DNA of 64,000 bases. Origin: JAKZVK01 sp965248255. GTDB lineage: Bacteria; Acidobacteriota; Terriglobia; Bryobacterales; UBA6623. The stretch lies in assembly GCA_965248255.1 (NCBI GenBank), contig CBDFIW010000003.1, forward strand, positions 620,001 through 684,000, read 5' to 3'. Positions 7,991 to 16,407 of the stretch are shown in pieces; positions within the stretch are counted from its first letter, which is position 1, and each line of letters starts with the position of its first letter. The notes under the pieces were generated by a model, which saw only the letters and a program-made list of their open reading frames with translations, did not search any database and was not told the origin of the DNA. The position numbers and the translations under genes were made by a program.

Positions 7991-9139
7991 ATGCCCGTAC
8001 AGCGTCGGATTGGCGTCAACGCACTCTACTTGATCCCCGGCGGCGTTGGCGGTACCGAAGTCTATCTCCGCAATCTACTCCGGGCACTGGCTGAGATCGA
8101 CTCACGCAATCGATACCTCGTCTTCGCCAACCGTGAAACGGATGACGACCTTTGCCCGTCCGCGGCCAACTTCCGACTGGTAAGGAGCGCCGTCCCGGCG
8201 CGGGTGCGAGCGGCCCGGTTACCCTGGGAGCAAACCGTCCTTCCGTGGCAGACCGCAAGACACAGACTCGACGTCTTGTTCTCGCCGGGGTTCTCGTCAC
8301 CGTTGGTTTGCCACGGCCGAAAGGTCACCGTGATCCACGATCTGCAGCACAAGCGTCAACCCCAGAACTTCAGGTTCATCGAGCGCAAGGCGTGGGACGC
8401 CATGGTGTGGTCGTCCGTGCGGTTCTCCGATGCGCTGATCGCCGTTTCGGAAAGCTCCCGCCGAGACATGTTGGACGTCTACGGAGCCGACCCGGGACGC
8501 GTCCACGTCGTGCCTCACGGCGTTGAACCGGAGTTCTTCGACATCGCCGACGCTCCCGAGCGCTATGATTCGCTCCTCCACCAAGCCGGCGTGCCCCAGT
8601 GTCGCTATGTTCTGGCGGTCTCCACGATCCACCCACACAAGAATTGGCTGCGGCTGCTTGATGCCTTCGCGGCGCTGGTCGACGCTGGCCGAGACGAACA
8701 CTTGGTCGTGGCCGGTCTGCGTGGCAAGGCAGCGGCCGACGTAGAGGACCGCCTGAAAGACCCTCGAGTGGCCCCTCGAGTGCATCTGCTCGGCTGGCAG
8801 CCGCGGCGCGTCGTGGTCGCCCTGTTTCAGAGCGCCCAGGCGTTAGTCTTTCCCTCGACCTTTGAAGGCTTCGGCCTGCCGGTTCTCGAGGCCATGGCAG
8901 CAGGCGTTCCCGTGGCTTGTTCCGACATTCCACCCCTGCGGGAGATTGCCGATGAGGCAGCGTTGTTCTTCGACCCCCTGTCGCCCAACCAGATCACCGA
9001 CGCCCTCCGGCGTGTTCTCGACGACCCTGACCTTCGCGCATCGATGATCGCGCGCGGAAAGGAACGCGCCGCGCTCTCAACGTGGCCCCGTGCCGCGGAA
9101 CGCACGCTGGCCGTCCTGCTCGAAGCCTCCCGCCGGTGA
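7991..9139 (+). CDS. Glycosyltransferase, GT4-like (family 1 fold)
   Basis: The 382-aa enzyme begins MPVQRRIGVNALYLIPGGVG, with the glycine-rich GGVGGTEVYLRNLL loop normal for GT4 acceptor domains. An upstream extension of the frame to 7838 has no homologous look and is excluded. The donor-binding half has VLAVSTIHPHKN near residue 213 and FPSTFEGFGLPVLEAMAAGVPVACSD near residue 295, including the conserved glutamates. Together with the divergent four-gene cluster it completes a five-gene surface polysaccharide assembly locus. The sugar specificity is not readable. Confidence 0.9.
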   Translation: MPVQRRIGVNALYLIPGGVGGTEVYLRNLLRALAEIDSRNRYLVFANRETDDDLCPSAANFRLVRSAVPARVRAARLPWEQTVLPWQTARHRLDVLFSPGFSSPLVCHGRKVTVIHDLQHKRQPQNFRFIERKAWDAMVWSSVRFSDALIAVSESSRRDMLDVYGADPGRVHVVPHGVEPEFFDIADAPERYDSLLHQAGVPQCRYVLAVSTIHPHKNWLRLLDAFAALVDAGRDEHLVVAGLRGKAAADVEDRLKDPRVAPRVHLLGWQPRRVVVALFQSAQALVFPSTFEGFGLPVLEAMAAGVPVACSDIPPLREIADEAALFFDPLSPNQITDALRRVLDDPDLRASMIARGKERAALSTWPRAAERTLAVLLEASRR

Positions 9140-9376
9140 GCCGGGCTGAAGCTGAATCCCTGGATCCGGGGGCCGCACTTCAGGGTGCGCCCCTTCGTCC
9201 ATGCCGACGGGATGCCACCCTTCGAACATGTTTCGGCGGTTCCAAACACTCCCGCGTGTCTAGCCACGCCTGCATCTTCGGGGCCTGAGCTTCTTGCCGG
9301 ACGCCGTTTTTGGGACAATGGTCCCTCGGCGCCCCGACTCGAATACGATCTGGAAGGACATTCCAAGGAGGACATC

Positions 9377-11005
9377 GTGGCCACACCTGCCGCAGACCTT
9401 CAGGCCAAATGGAACGAAGACTTGAGGGACGAGGGGATCGAAATCCGCGGTTCCGTTACTGAGTCTTACGCCGAGATCCTCACCCCCGAAGCACTCAGAT
9501 TCCTCGCCAAGATGGCTCGACTGTTTGAGCCCACGAGGCAAGAGTTGCTCCAGGCGAGAGTGGTTCGCCAACAAGAGCTTGACGACGGCCGTCATCCCGA
9601 TTTTCTGCGCGAGACGACTTGGATCCGCGAACGGGATTGGCAGGTGGCGCCGATCCCGAACGACCTGCAAGATCGGCGCGTGGAAATCACCGGCCCAGTG
9701 GACCGGAAGATGATCATCAACGCCTTGAATTGCGGGGCCAACGTCTTCATGGCGGACTTCGAAGACGCCAATTCACCGACCTGGTCGAACAACGTGCTGG
9801 GGCACGTCAACCTGCGAGACGCGGTGCGCAAGACGATCTCGTTTACCAATCCCGACGGCAAGGAGTATCGCCTCGGCGACAAGCTCGCCACGTTGCTCGT
9901 CCGGCCGCGCGGTTGGCACCTGGTGGAGAAGCACCTGCTGGTCGACGGCCAACCAATCTCGGGCTCGCTGTTCGACTTTGGGCTCTACTTCTTCCACAAC
10001 GCCGCTGCTTTGCTTGAGAGGCGTACCGGGCCCTACTTCTATCTGCCGAAGCTCGAAAGCCACTTGGAAGCGCGCTTGTGGAACGACGTGTTCCACTTCG
10101 CCCAGGAAGAGCTGGGAGTTCCGCATGGCTCGGTTCGCGCCACGGTTCTCATCGAGACGATCCTGGCGGCTTTTGAAATGGATGAAATTCTTTACGAGCT
10201 GCGCGATCACTCGGCCGGCCTGAACTGTGGCCGCTGGGACTACATCTTCAGCTTCATCAAGAAGTTCAGGAACGACCCGGCGTTCGTGTTGCCGAACCGT
10301 ATTCAAGTGGGCATGGATCGCCATTTCCTCCACTCTTGCGTTGAGCTGCTAATCAAGACCTGCCACCGTCGAGGCATCCACGCTATGGGCGGGATGGCTG
10401 CCCAAATCCCGATTCGCCGGGACCCGGATGCGAACGAGAAGGCGATTCAAAAGGTTCGCGACGATAAGCTGCGGGAAGTGAAGGCCGGTCACGACGGAAC
10501 TTGGGTCGCCCACCCGGGGCTGGTGTCAGTGGCCAAAGACATCTTTGATGCGGACATGACCACTGCGAATCAGATCGATCGTAAGCGGGAGGATGTCCAC
10601 ATTACACCGCAGGACCTTCTGACGGTCCCGCGCGGCGACATCACTGAAGAGGGACTGCGCATCAATGTAGACGTCGGGATTCAGTACTTGGAATCGTGGC
10701 TGCGCGGCAGCGGCTGTGTTCCGATCTACGATCTAATGGAAGACGCGGCCACGGCCGAGATCTCCCGCTCGCAGGTCTGGCAGTGGGTCAAGCACCGGGC
10801 CAAGATGAATGACGGTCGTCCGGTGACAGCCGATCTGGTCCGAAAGACAATCCCCGAAGAACTGGACAAGCTGCGTGGTCTCGTCGGTGACGAGCGCTTC
10901 GAAAAAGGGAAATATGAACTCGCTTCCCAGCTGTTCGAAGATATGATGACCCGCTCAGACTACACCGAATTCCTCACCCTTGTCGCCTACGATCACATCG
11001 ACTGA
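9377..11005 (+). CDS. aceB: Malate synthase A
   Basis: Malate synthase condenses glyoxylate with acetyl-CoA to give malate, the second step of the glyoxylate shunt. The 542-aa product is close to the length of E. coli AceB. The start is GTG 9377 because AAGGAGG lies at 9365-9371; the open frame upstream to 9185 is not needed. Diagnostic segments include VFMADFEDANSPTW near residue 121, the LVRPRGWHL block, the signature LPKLESHLEARLWNDVF and GRWDYIFSFIKKF near residue 285. Isocitrate lyase is not in this window. A small hairpin (11047-11061) follows, then an IS481 element begins 70 bp after the stop. Confidence 0.95.
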   Translation: MATPAADLQAKWNEDLRDEGIEIRGSVTESYAEILTPEALRFLAKMARLFEPTRQELLQARVVRQQELDDGRHPDFLRETTWIRERDWQVAPIPNDLQDRRVEITGPVDRKMIINALNCGANVFMADFEDANSPTWSNNVLGHVNLRDAVRKTISFTNPDGKEYRLGDKLATLLVRPRGWHLVEKHLLVDGQPISGSLFDFGLYFFHNAAALLERRTGPYFYLPKLESHLEARLWNDVFHFAQEELGVPHGSVRATVLIETILAAFEMDEILYELRDHSAGLNCGRWDYIFSFIKKFRNDPAFVLPNRIQVGMDRHFLHSCVELLIKTCHRRGIHAMGGMAAQIPIRRDPDANEKAIQKVRDDKLREVKAGHDGTWVAHPGLVSVAKDIFDADMTTANQIDRKREDVHITPQDLLTVPRGDITEEGLRINVDVGIQYLESWLRGSGCVPIYDLMEDAATAEISRSQVWQWVKHRAKMNDGRPVTADLVRKTIPEELDKLRGLVGDERFEKGKYELASQLFEDMMTRSDYTEFLTLVAYDHID

Positions 11006-11046
11006 CCGGAATCCGTACGTACGGTTGCGGATAACCGAGGAGCCTA

Positions 11047-11061
11047 GTCCGCGAAGCGGAC
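11047..11061 (+). terminator. Possible terminator hairpin after malate synthase
   Basis: GTCCGC and GCGGAC pair around a GAA loop 42 bp past the malate synthase stop. No clear T-run follows, so termination is only a possibility. A palindromic CCGTACGTACGG lies just before it at 11013-11024. Confidence 0.35.
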
Positions 11062-12152
11062 GTTGGATATGTACGTCCGGGTACATGGGTAACAGAATAA
11101 CCCAGGCACATGGGTAACACTTTTCTATGTTTCTCCAGGGCAAGGCCCTTTCTCAGCTGCCTCCCTCGAAGCTGTGTTTGGGGCGTGACGCAGGGAGCCC
11201 GTAGGGCGACCGGAGTCGCGTCCCAAACACTCGGCCGGCACCCGTGGCCGGGTGCTCTTCCCCGTCCGCCTCGCTCGCTGCAGGTGCTCCCGCTCCAGAG
11301 GCGTCAACAGCAGCGCACCCAACCAGATCCGCCAGCCCTGCTCGTCCTCCTCCAAGCCCACGGTCTCTCCCGCCAGCACCTCACTGAGAAACACAACCCG
11401 ATTGCGCCAGTGGATATCGCCGCGTTCGGCCACCTGCCGCAGCTGGTATCGACTCGGATACTCCATCTCGGGCAGCCGCGCCGGATACTCTCGCGGCGAG
11501 GGCACGTACGCGCTCGCCGGCGTCGCCATCCCCAGCGCCTCGTGCGGCCGCTGCTCGTTGTAGTCGCGTTGGAAGCTGTGGAAGGCCCGTTGCTGTCCCC
11601 GCGCCGTCGCGCGCGGCGGACTCGCCGTCTCCTTCTTCAGCGTGCGGTGCATGCGCTCGTGCCGCCCGTTCTGCTCCGGGTGGCCCGGCTCGATGCGTTC
11701 CGGCACCACGCCCAGTCGCAGGAACCACACGCTCAGCCGGCTCAGCCCGCCCAGAGCAACCGACGCAAACGGCGGCCCGTTGTCGGAGCGCAACGCCCGC
11801 GGCAACCCGTACTCGCGGAAGGTCGCTTCCAACAGCGGCTGCACGTGCGCGTAGTTGGGCCTCTCGACCGCCTGACAGCGCAGCAGATAGCGGCTCGCCG
11901 TATCCGAGATCGTCAGCGGATCGCAGCGCCACCCGTCGCCGGTGCGGAAATGTCCTTTGAAGTCGATGGCCCAAACCTGGCTGGGCGCCGTGGCGTCGCT
12001 CAGCGTCGAGCTGGGGGTGGCGTGGCGGCGTCGCCGCCGAGCGTAGGTGAGGCCGTGGCGTTTGAGGATGGCGCCGATAGTGGATGGCGACGGCCAAGCC
12101 TGCTCGGGGCGCTCGCGCTCGAGAAAGGCATGCAGCTTGCGTTCGCCCCAGC

Positions 12153-13275
12153 TAGTACTTACTATCATAAATAGACGCACTTGTGATAGAATAAGGGCAT
12201 GGCTAAAAGAGCCACGCCCATCCTTTTGAGTCCTGCTGAGGAACGGACGCTACAGCGCTGGCGACGGGCCCACAAGACCGAACGGCGTACCGCCGAAAGG
12301 GCTCGCATCGTCCTGCTGGCGGCCCAAGGAAAGTCGAACCTGGAGATCGCGGCGCAGTTGGGAACGCGGCCGGCACGGGTGTCGAAGTGGCGCACCCGCT
12401 TTGCCCGCCAACGGCTGGCCGGCTTGGCCGACGAAGCGCGACCCGGCAAGCCGCGGCAATACGACGCCGCGAGCGAGAAACGCATTCTCAAGAAACTCGA
12501 TGAATCGCCGCCCAGCGGACAGGCCACTTGGACCGGCCAACTCCTGGCCCAAGCGCTCGGCGAGGTGAGTGACCAACAAGTCTGGCGCGTGCTGCGCCGC
12601 CGGGGCATCTCGCTGCGGCGTCGTCGCAGCTGGTGCCTCTCGACCGATCCCGAGTTTGCCCGTAAAGCCGCCGACATCGTGGGACTTTACCTGGACCCGC
12701 CCGAGAACGCTGTCGTGCTAGCCGTCGACGAAAAGCCCCACATCCAAGCCCTCGAACGCGCTCAGGGCTGGCTGCGGCTGCCCGACGGCAAGGCCTTGAC
12801 GGGCTTCAGCCACGGCTACAAACGCCATGGCACAACGACCTTGTTCGCCGCCCTGGAGGTGGCCACCGGTCACGTCACGGCTGGTCACTACCAGCGTCGC
12901 CGGCGGCGAGAGTTTCTAGACTTCATGAACCAACTGGTGGATCTCTACGAAGGCTTCGAGTTGCACGTCGTGCTGGACAATCTCAACACCCACAAGCCGA
13001 AACGGGATCGTTGGCTCCAGCGCCACCCCAACGTGCACTTGCACTACACTCCGACCTACGCCTCGTGGCTGAATCAGATTGAGATCTGGTTCAGTATCCT
13101 CAGTCGGCGGGCGTTGCAGGGAGCCAGCTTCACCTCGCCCTACGAAGTACGCGCAGCCATCGACCGCTTCCTCGAGGCACACAACGAAAACGCCGCCCCT
13201 TTCGAATGGACCAAGGCCAGCGTGAGGCAGCGGTCTCTTTCTTACTCATACGCTAACTTATGATCTTAAGTACTA
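12153..13275 (+). mobile_element. IS630-type element (second kind) nested in IS481
   Basis: Ends read AGTACTTACTATCATAAAT from 12154 and, on the opposite strand, AGTACTTAAGATCATAAGT from 13275. The outermost bases are the TA dinucleotides at 12153-12154 and 13274-13275, the normal IS630 target duplication. The element is about 1.12 kb and holds one transposase gene. It is clearly a different element from IS630 copies A and B: the end sequences differ and the protein is divergent. Confidence 0.9.
12199..13263 (+). CDS. IS630-family transposase
   Basis: This intact 354-aa transposase has an N-terminal double helix-turn-helix region (GKSNLEIAAQLGTRPARVSKW near residue 41) and a C-terminal DDE domain. 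Its acidic residues are in VLAVDEKPHIQALER (about residue 176), LHVVLDNLNTHK (about 255) and SWLNQIEIWFSIL (about 293). The C-terminus (AAPFEWTKA) is typical of the family. The gene fills the element between its two ends and reads opposite to the broken IS481 transposase it interrupts. It looks functional. Confidence 0.93.
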   Translation: MAKRATPILLSPAEERTLQRWRRAHKTERRTAERARIVLLAAQGKSNLEIAAQLGTRPARVSKWRTRFARQRLAGLADEARPGKPRQYDAASEKRILKKLDESPPSGQATWTGQLLAQALGEVSDQQVWRVLRRRGISLRRRRSWCLSTDPEFARKAADIVGLYLDPPENAVVLAVDEKPHIQALERAQGWLRLPDGKALTGFSHGYKRHGTTTLFAALEVATGHVTAGHYQRRRRREFLDFMNQLVDLYEGFELHVVLDNLNTHKPKRDRWLQRHPNVHLHYTPTYASWLNQIEIWFSILSRRALQGASFTSPYEVRAAIDRFLEAHNENAAPFEWTKASVRQRSLSYSYANL

Positions 13276-13619
13276 GACCGTTGCGCCCGCAACGCCAGGA
13301 TGGCAGCCTCGTCGTCGGCGCCGACGGCGTTAGGATGGCTGCGCGGCGCGCGCGCGGTCGGCCAGCCCGGCCACCCCCTCTTGTTCGTAGCGCGCCCACC
13401 ACTTGTAGCCGGTCTTGCGGCTGACGCCGTAGACGCGGCAGAGAGCGGCGATCGATTCGTCGCCGGCTTCGACTTCCCTCACGAAATTCACTCGTTCGTC
13501 GTGCACATGGGTCTCCTTCCAAGCCAAAACAGAATCACCTCCTTCTGTTCTGGATTCTGGAACAATCTGTTACCCATGTGCTCGCGTAGATCTGTTACCT
13601 ATGTCCTCGGGACGTACCT

Positions 13620-13910
13620 GAGAGTAGCCCACTGCGCAAGCTGTGGGAATGCGGCACCCGCATACCAGGGAGCCCCGGCAGGGGCGAGGGAGAATCGAAG
13701 CAGCCCTCCATGTTCTGCAAGATCGAGTATCAACCGTGCCGGTTTGGGCACCCGAAGGGTGATCAGGATCAGGAGTCCGCGGGCTTTCAGAAAGCAGCCG
13801 TTTCTCGTTTTCCTCCAGCCGGCAGGCAGCGACAGGAAAACGGCTCAACCGCCCCTGCCGGGGCTGGAAATCGTTTGGTTTACCCACAGCTTGCGCAGTG
13901 CGCTACTCTC
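13620..13910. repeat. MITE-like inverted-repeat element, 291 bp
   Basis: The two ends (13620-13647 and 13883-13910) are inverted repeats of 28 bp with one mismatch, beginning GAGAGTAGCCCACTGCGCAA. A second, inner inverted repeat surrounds GCCCCGGCAGGGGC at about 13670 and CGCCCCTGCCGGGGC at about 13850. There is no convincing gene inside. It starts only 2 bp beyond the IS481 target repeat. The design is that of a non-autonomous element or a large REP-type repeat; a mobilising partner is not recognised. Confidence 0.75.
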
Positions 13911-14041
13911 TCGTGACCCTGCCGGGCCGCAGGGGGGACTCGTCACGGACTACGTACGGATTTGAGTCTAGTGTGCCCGGCAGCAATACTGAATCTCCCG
14001 TGAGCTATCCGCGAACGAGCGCTATGTAGTTCGCTCCAGCC

Positions 14042-14407
14042 CTACTCGCGGTCCTTGAACTCTTCGTACCAGTTTTGGACGATGCGGATGACGGGCGGCG
14101 TTTCAGCCTCTGCTTCGAGCGCCTCAGGCAGAACGAACTTTTTGCCGTCAGGCGTGACGTCGTACTGGAGAAACCCGCGGAGAATAGGAGACGAGAAAAG
14201 ACTCTCTGGCGGACCCACGGTCAGCGAGGGCGACGTCGACACGGCAACCGCCATCAAAGTGCTGCCTTCCACGTAGAAGAGTTCCTTGCCATCGGCCCTC
14301 CAGCGCGGCGCCACGCCACCATCGACCGAAACCCCCTCTTTCCCGCCGCTCTGCGGGAAAGACTGAATGTAGACTTCAAGCCGGCCCGACTCGTTGGAGA
14401 CGTAGGC
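14042..14407 (-). pseudogene. C-terminal fragment of a PD40/TolB-like beta-propeller protein (protein-kinase type)
   Basis: The minus-strand frame reads LAYVSNESGRLEVYIQSFP, then VAPRWRADGKELFYVEGSTL and ends RIVQNWYEEFKDRE. This is the final repeat pair of the WD40-like PD40 domains that follow the kinase domain in many acidobacterial serine/threonine kinases, ending in the usual VxNWxxE tail. The fragment has no start codon of its own and is cut off at the TA where the IS5-family element was inserted. The kinase and most of the propeller are missing. Its in-frame relation to the fragment at 16408-16816 is discussed in the findings. Confidence 0.75.
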
Positions 14408-15241
14408 TAGGGCGTGTTAACACTAAGTCGCAAAAGCTGCTATACTCGGAGGTATGGAGATCACCGAGCAGCAATACCGCCGCATCGAGCCGGTCCTGCC
14501 CCGCCAGCGCGGCAATGTGAGCCTGCCGAACCTCACGGTTTTGAACGCCATGTTGTATGTCGCCGAGCAGGGCTGCAAATGGCGCGGCTTGCCTAAACGC
14601 TTCGGTAACTGGCACACCATTTATACCCGCATGAACCGCTGGTCGAAGAACGGCGTGCTCGACGCCGTCTTCGAGAAACTGCAGCGCGAGCAGCTGGTCC
14701 GCATCCGAATCGAAGCCGTGTCAATGGACTCGACCATCGTGAAGGCTCATCCCGACGGCACGGGCGCGTTAAAAAAACGGTCCGCAAGCGATCGGCAAAT
14801 CCCGCGGCGGATGGACCACCAAGATTCATATGGTTGCCGCAAATGCTCGAACGGCGATAACCTTCGCTCTCTCGCCCGGCCAAGCGCACGACGCCCAGCA
14901 GGGCCGCGAACTTGCTCGGCGGTCTGGGGCCACTGCCCGAGCCGCTGCCGCTGCTGATGGACGGCGCCTATGAGGACGATCAGACACGCCAACTGGCTTT
15001 GGATTTCGGATGGATTCCCGTCGTGCCGCCCCGGCGCACCCGCCTGGAGCCGTGGGAATACGACCGAGCGCTCTATCGCCGCCGCAACGAGATCGAGAGA
15101 CTCTTCCGACGGCTCAAGGGATTCCGCCGCATCTTCTCCCGCTTCGACAAGCTCGACGTCATGTTCCTCGCCTTCCTCCACTTCGCCCTCATCGTCGAGG
15201 CTCTACGTTTCGATACCCTACGTTAGTGTTAACACGCCCTA
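14408..15241 (+). mobile_element. IS5-family (IS427-like) element, decayed
   Basis: Inverted ends GGGCGTGTTAACACTA at 14410 and TAGTGTTAACACGCCC ending 15239 enclose about 830 bp. TA dinucleotides flank both sides (14408-14409 and 15240-15241). The transposase inside has two frame errors. The right-hand TA is shared exactly with the left end of IS630 copy B, so that second element inserted at this element's own target duplication. Confidence 0.87.
14454..15226 (+). pseudogene. IS5-family transposase with two single-base frame errors
   Basis: The N-terminal part (MEITEQQYRRIEPVLPRQRG; CKWRGLPKRFGNWHTIYTRM; VSMDSTIVKAHPDG) is a normal IS427-group start. At an A7 run (14771-14777) the frame breaks. 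The expected continuation NGPQAIGKSRGGWTTKIHMV is in the next frame and runs to RE near 14908. There an extra T (GAACTTGCTC for GAACTGCTC) shifts again to LLGGLGPLPEPLPLLMDGAY, which ends normally with YRRRNEIERLFRRLKGFRR. A 6-A or 9-A run would repair the first site, but the second needs its own correction, so this copy is dead unless the errors come from sequencing. Confidence 0.85.
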
Positions 15242-16407
15242 GTGTAGTGCACCATAAATAATGTAACTTATATTGGCTTCCCATCGTCTCTATTAACAGG
15301 AGGCATGGGATGCGAAGAGCACAACCAGTAACTTTGAACACAGCGCAATGCAAGCAGTTGGACCGCTACGCGCGCGGCCGCCAAATCGCCGTTCGTCTCG
15401 CCCTGCGAGCCAGGATTGTCCTGCTGGCCGCCGACGGTCTCGAGAATAAGCAGATCGCCGCACAGCTCGGTGTCTCGCGGCAGTTGGTGGCCCGCTGGCG
15501 CACGCGCTTTCTCGAAAGCAGCATCGCCGGCATTGCAAAAGACGCCCCACGGCCCGGTCGTAAACCTGCCGTCTCGAAGCAGAAAGTACAGCAGATCATC
15601 CACAAGACCACCCGCGAGAAACCGTCCAACGCCACCCACTGGAGCCGCCGCACCATGGCCGCCGCGGCCGGCGTCAGCGCTTCCACCGTGGGACGGATTT
15701 GGCGCGCCCATGGCCTCAAGCCCCACCGCGTCAAGACCTTCAAGCTCAGCAATGACCCGCGTTTCGCCGAGAAACTCGACGACATCGTCGGACTCTATCT
15801 CAATCCGCCTGAGCATGCTCTGGTTCTCTCGCTCGATGAGAAGTCCCAAATCCAAGCCCTCGATCGCACCCAGCCCGGCCTGCCGCTCAAAAAGGGACGC
15901 GGCCAAACGATGACCCACGATTACAAGCGCAACGGCACGACCACCCTGTTTGCGGCGCTCAACAGCCTTGACGGCAGCGTGATCGCCGAGTGCATGCCCC
16001 GACACAGCCACCAGGAATGGCTGCGCTTCCTGCGCTTAATTGACCGCCGCACTCCCAAGGACAAACAGCTTCATCTCATCGTGGACAACTATGCCACCCA
16101 CAAGCATGCCGCTGTGAAGCGTTGGCTCGATCGTCACCCGCGCTTCCACATTCATTTCACCCCGACCTCGGCGTCGTGGCTGAACATGGTCGAGCGATTC
16201 TTTCGCGATCTCACCGTCAAGCGCCTGCGCCGCGGCGTGTTTCGCAGCGTGGACGAGCTCGTCGCCGCCATTGACGACTACATCGCCCAGCACAACGGGC
16301 ATCCCACGCCCTTCATCTGGACCGCGACCGCCTCCGACATCTTCGAGAAAGTCAAGCGCGGACGTGCCGCCCTGCATAAGGTGCAATCTGCTTGACGCAC
16401 TACACTA
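15240..16407 (+). mobile_element. IS630-family element, copy B (complete)
   Basis: TA at 15240-15241 and 16406-16407 bound an element of about 1.17 kb, with inverted ends TAGTGTAGTGC and GCACTACACTA. It is the intact twin of copy A and lies in the opposite orientation, so the two bracket about 13.5 kb as inverted repeats. Confidence 0.93.
15310..16395 (+). CDS. IS630-family transposase (copy B)
   Basis: The 361-aa transposase is complete. It has a helix-turn-helix N-terminus (NKQIAAQLGVSRQLVARWRT, about residue 46) and a second winged region (AAAAGVSASTVGRIWRAHGL). The DDE catalytic residues are in LSLDEKSQIQALDR (about residue 177), LHLIVDNYATHK (about 257) and ASWLNMVERFFRDL (about 292). 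AGGAGG lies 8 bases before the ATG. The protein acts on the TAGTGTAGTGC ends of both copies A and B and targets TA. Confidence 0.95.
   Translation: MRRAQPVTLNTAQCKQLDRYARGRQIAVRLALRARIVLLAADGLENKQIAAQLGVSRQLVARWRTRFLESSIAGIAKDAPRPGRKPAVSKQKVQQIIHKTTREKPSNATHWSRRTMAAAAGVSASTVGRIWRAHGLKPHRVKTFKLSNDPRFAEKLDDIVGLYLNPPEHALVLSLDEKSQIQALDRTQPGLPLKKGRGQTMTHDYKRNGTTTLFAALNSLDGSVIAECMPRHSHQEWLRFLRLIDRRTPKDKQLHLIVDNYATHKHAAVKRWLDRHPRFHIHFTPTSASWLNMVERFFRDLTVKRLRRGVFRSVDELVAAIDDYIAQHNGHPTPFIWTATASDIFEKVKRGRAALHKVQSA

Larger units (their letters stand above)
11125..13527 (-). pseudogene. IS481-family transposase, frameshifted and interrupted
   Basis: The N-terminal helix-turn-helix half starts at 13527 (MAWKETHVHDERVNFVREVE... 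SIAALCRVYGVSRKTGYKWW) and stops at 13330. One extra base near that stop shifts the frame: the continuation NAVGADDEAAILALRAQR reads on in another frame until the IS630-type insertion at its TA site (13274). The catalytic half resumes at 12152 as SSWGERKLHAFLERERPE, with the DDE motifs VWAIDFKGHF, LRSDNGPPF and HPEQNGRHERMHRTLKKE, and ends at 11125. The join across the inserted element is in frame, so the gene suffered two separate lesions. No functional transposase can be made. Confidence 0.88.
11075..13613 (-). mobile_element. IS481-family element, split by an IS630-type element
   Basis: Terminal inverted repeats begin GTCCGGGTACATGGGTAACA at 11075 and, on the other strand, GTCCCGAGGACATAGGTAAC from 13613. 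Each end carries a second internal ACATGGGTAACA motif. A 4-bp direct repeat GTAC flanks the element at 11071-11074 and 13614-13617. Inside, a separate IS630-type element sits at 12153-13275. Without that insertion the IS481 element is about 1.4 kb, a normal size for the family. Confidence 0.85.

Noticed and set aside
13300..13965. Plus-strand frame of 221 codons across the IS481 end and the MITE-like repeat
   Set aside because: It spans an IS terminus and the repeat and has no domain; an artefact of GC-rich DNA.
14771..14777. Programmed -1 frameshift at the A7 run of the IS5 transposase
   Set aside because: A -1 shift enters a frame that reads KTVRKRSANP, which lacks the conserved NGPQAIGKSRGGWT segment. 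The right continuation is in the other frame, so a classic -1 event does not fit.
14912..15226. A separate gene starting with TTG in the IS5 element
   Set aside because: It is simply the last third of the frameshifted IS5 transposase; the start codon is not needed.
1..16407. Composite transposon bounded by IS630 copies A and B
   Set aside because: The block contains housekeeping genes (malate synthase, glycosyltransferases), and the fragments at its edges differ. Inversion is possible, but transfer as a unit is not supported.
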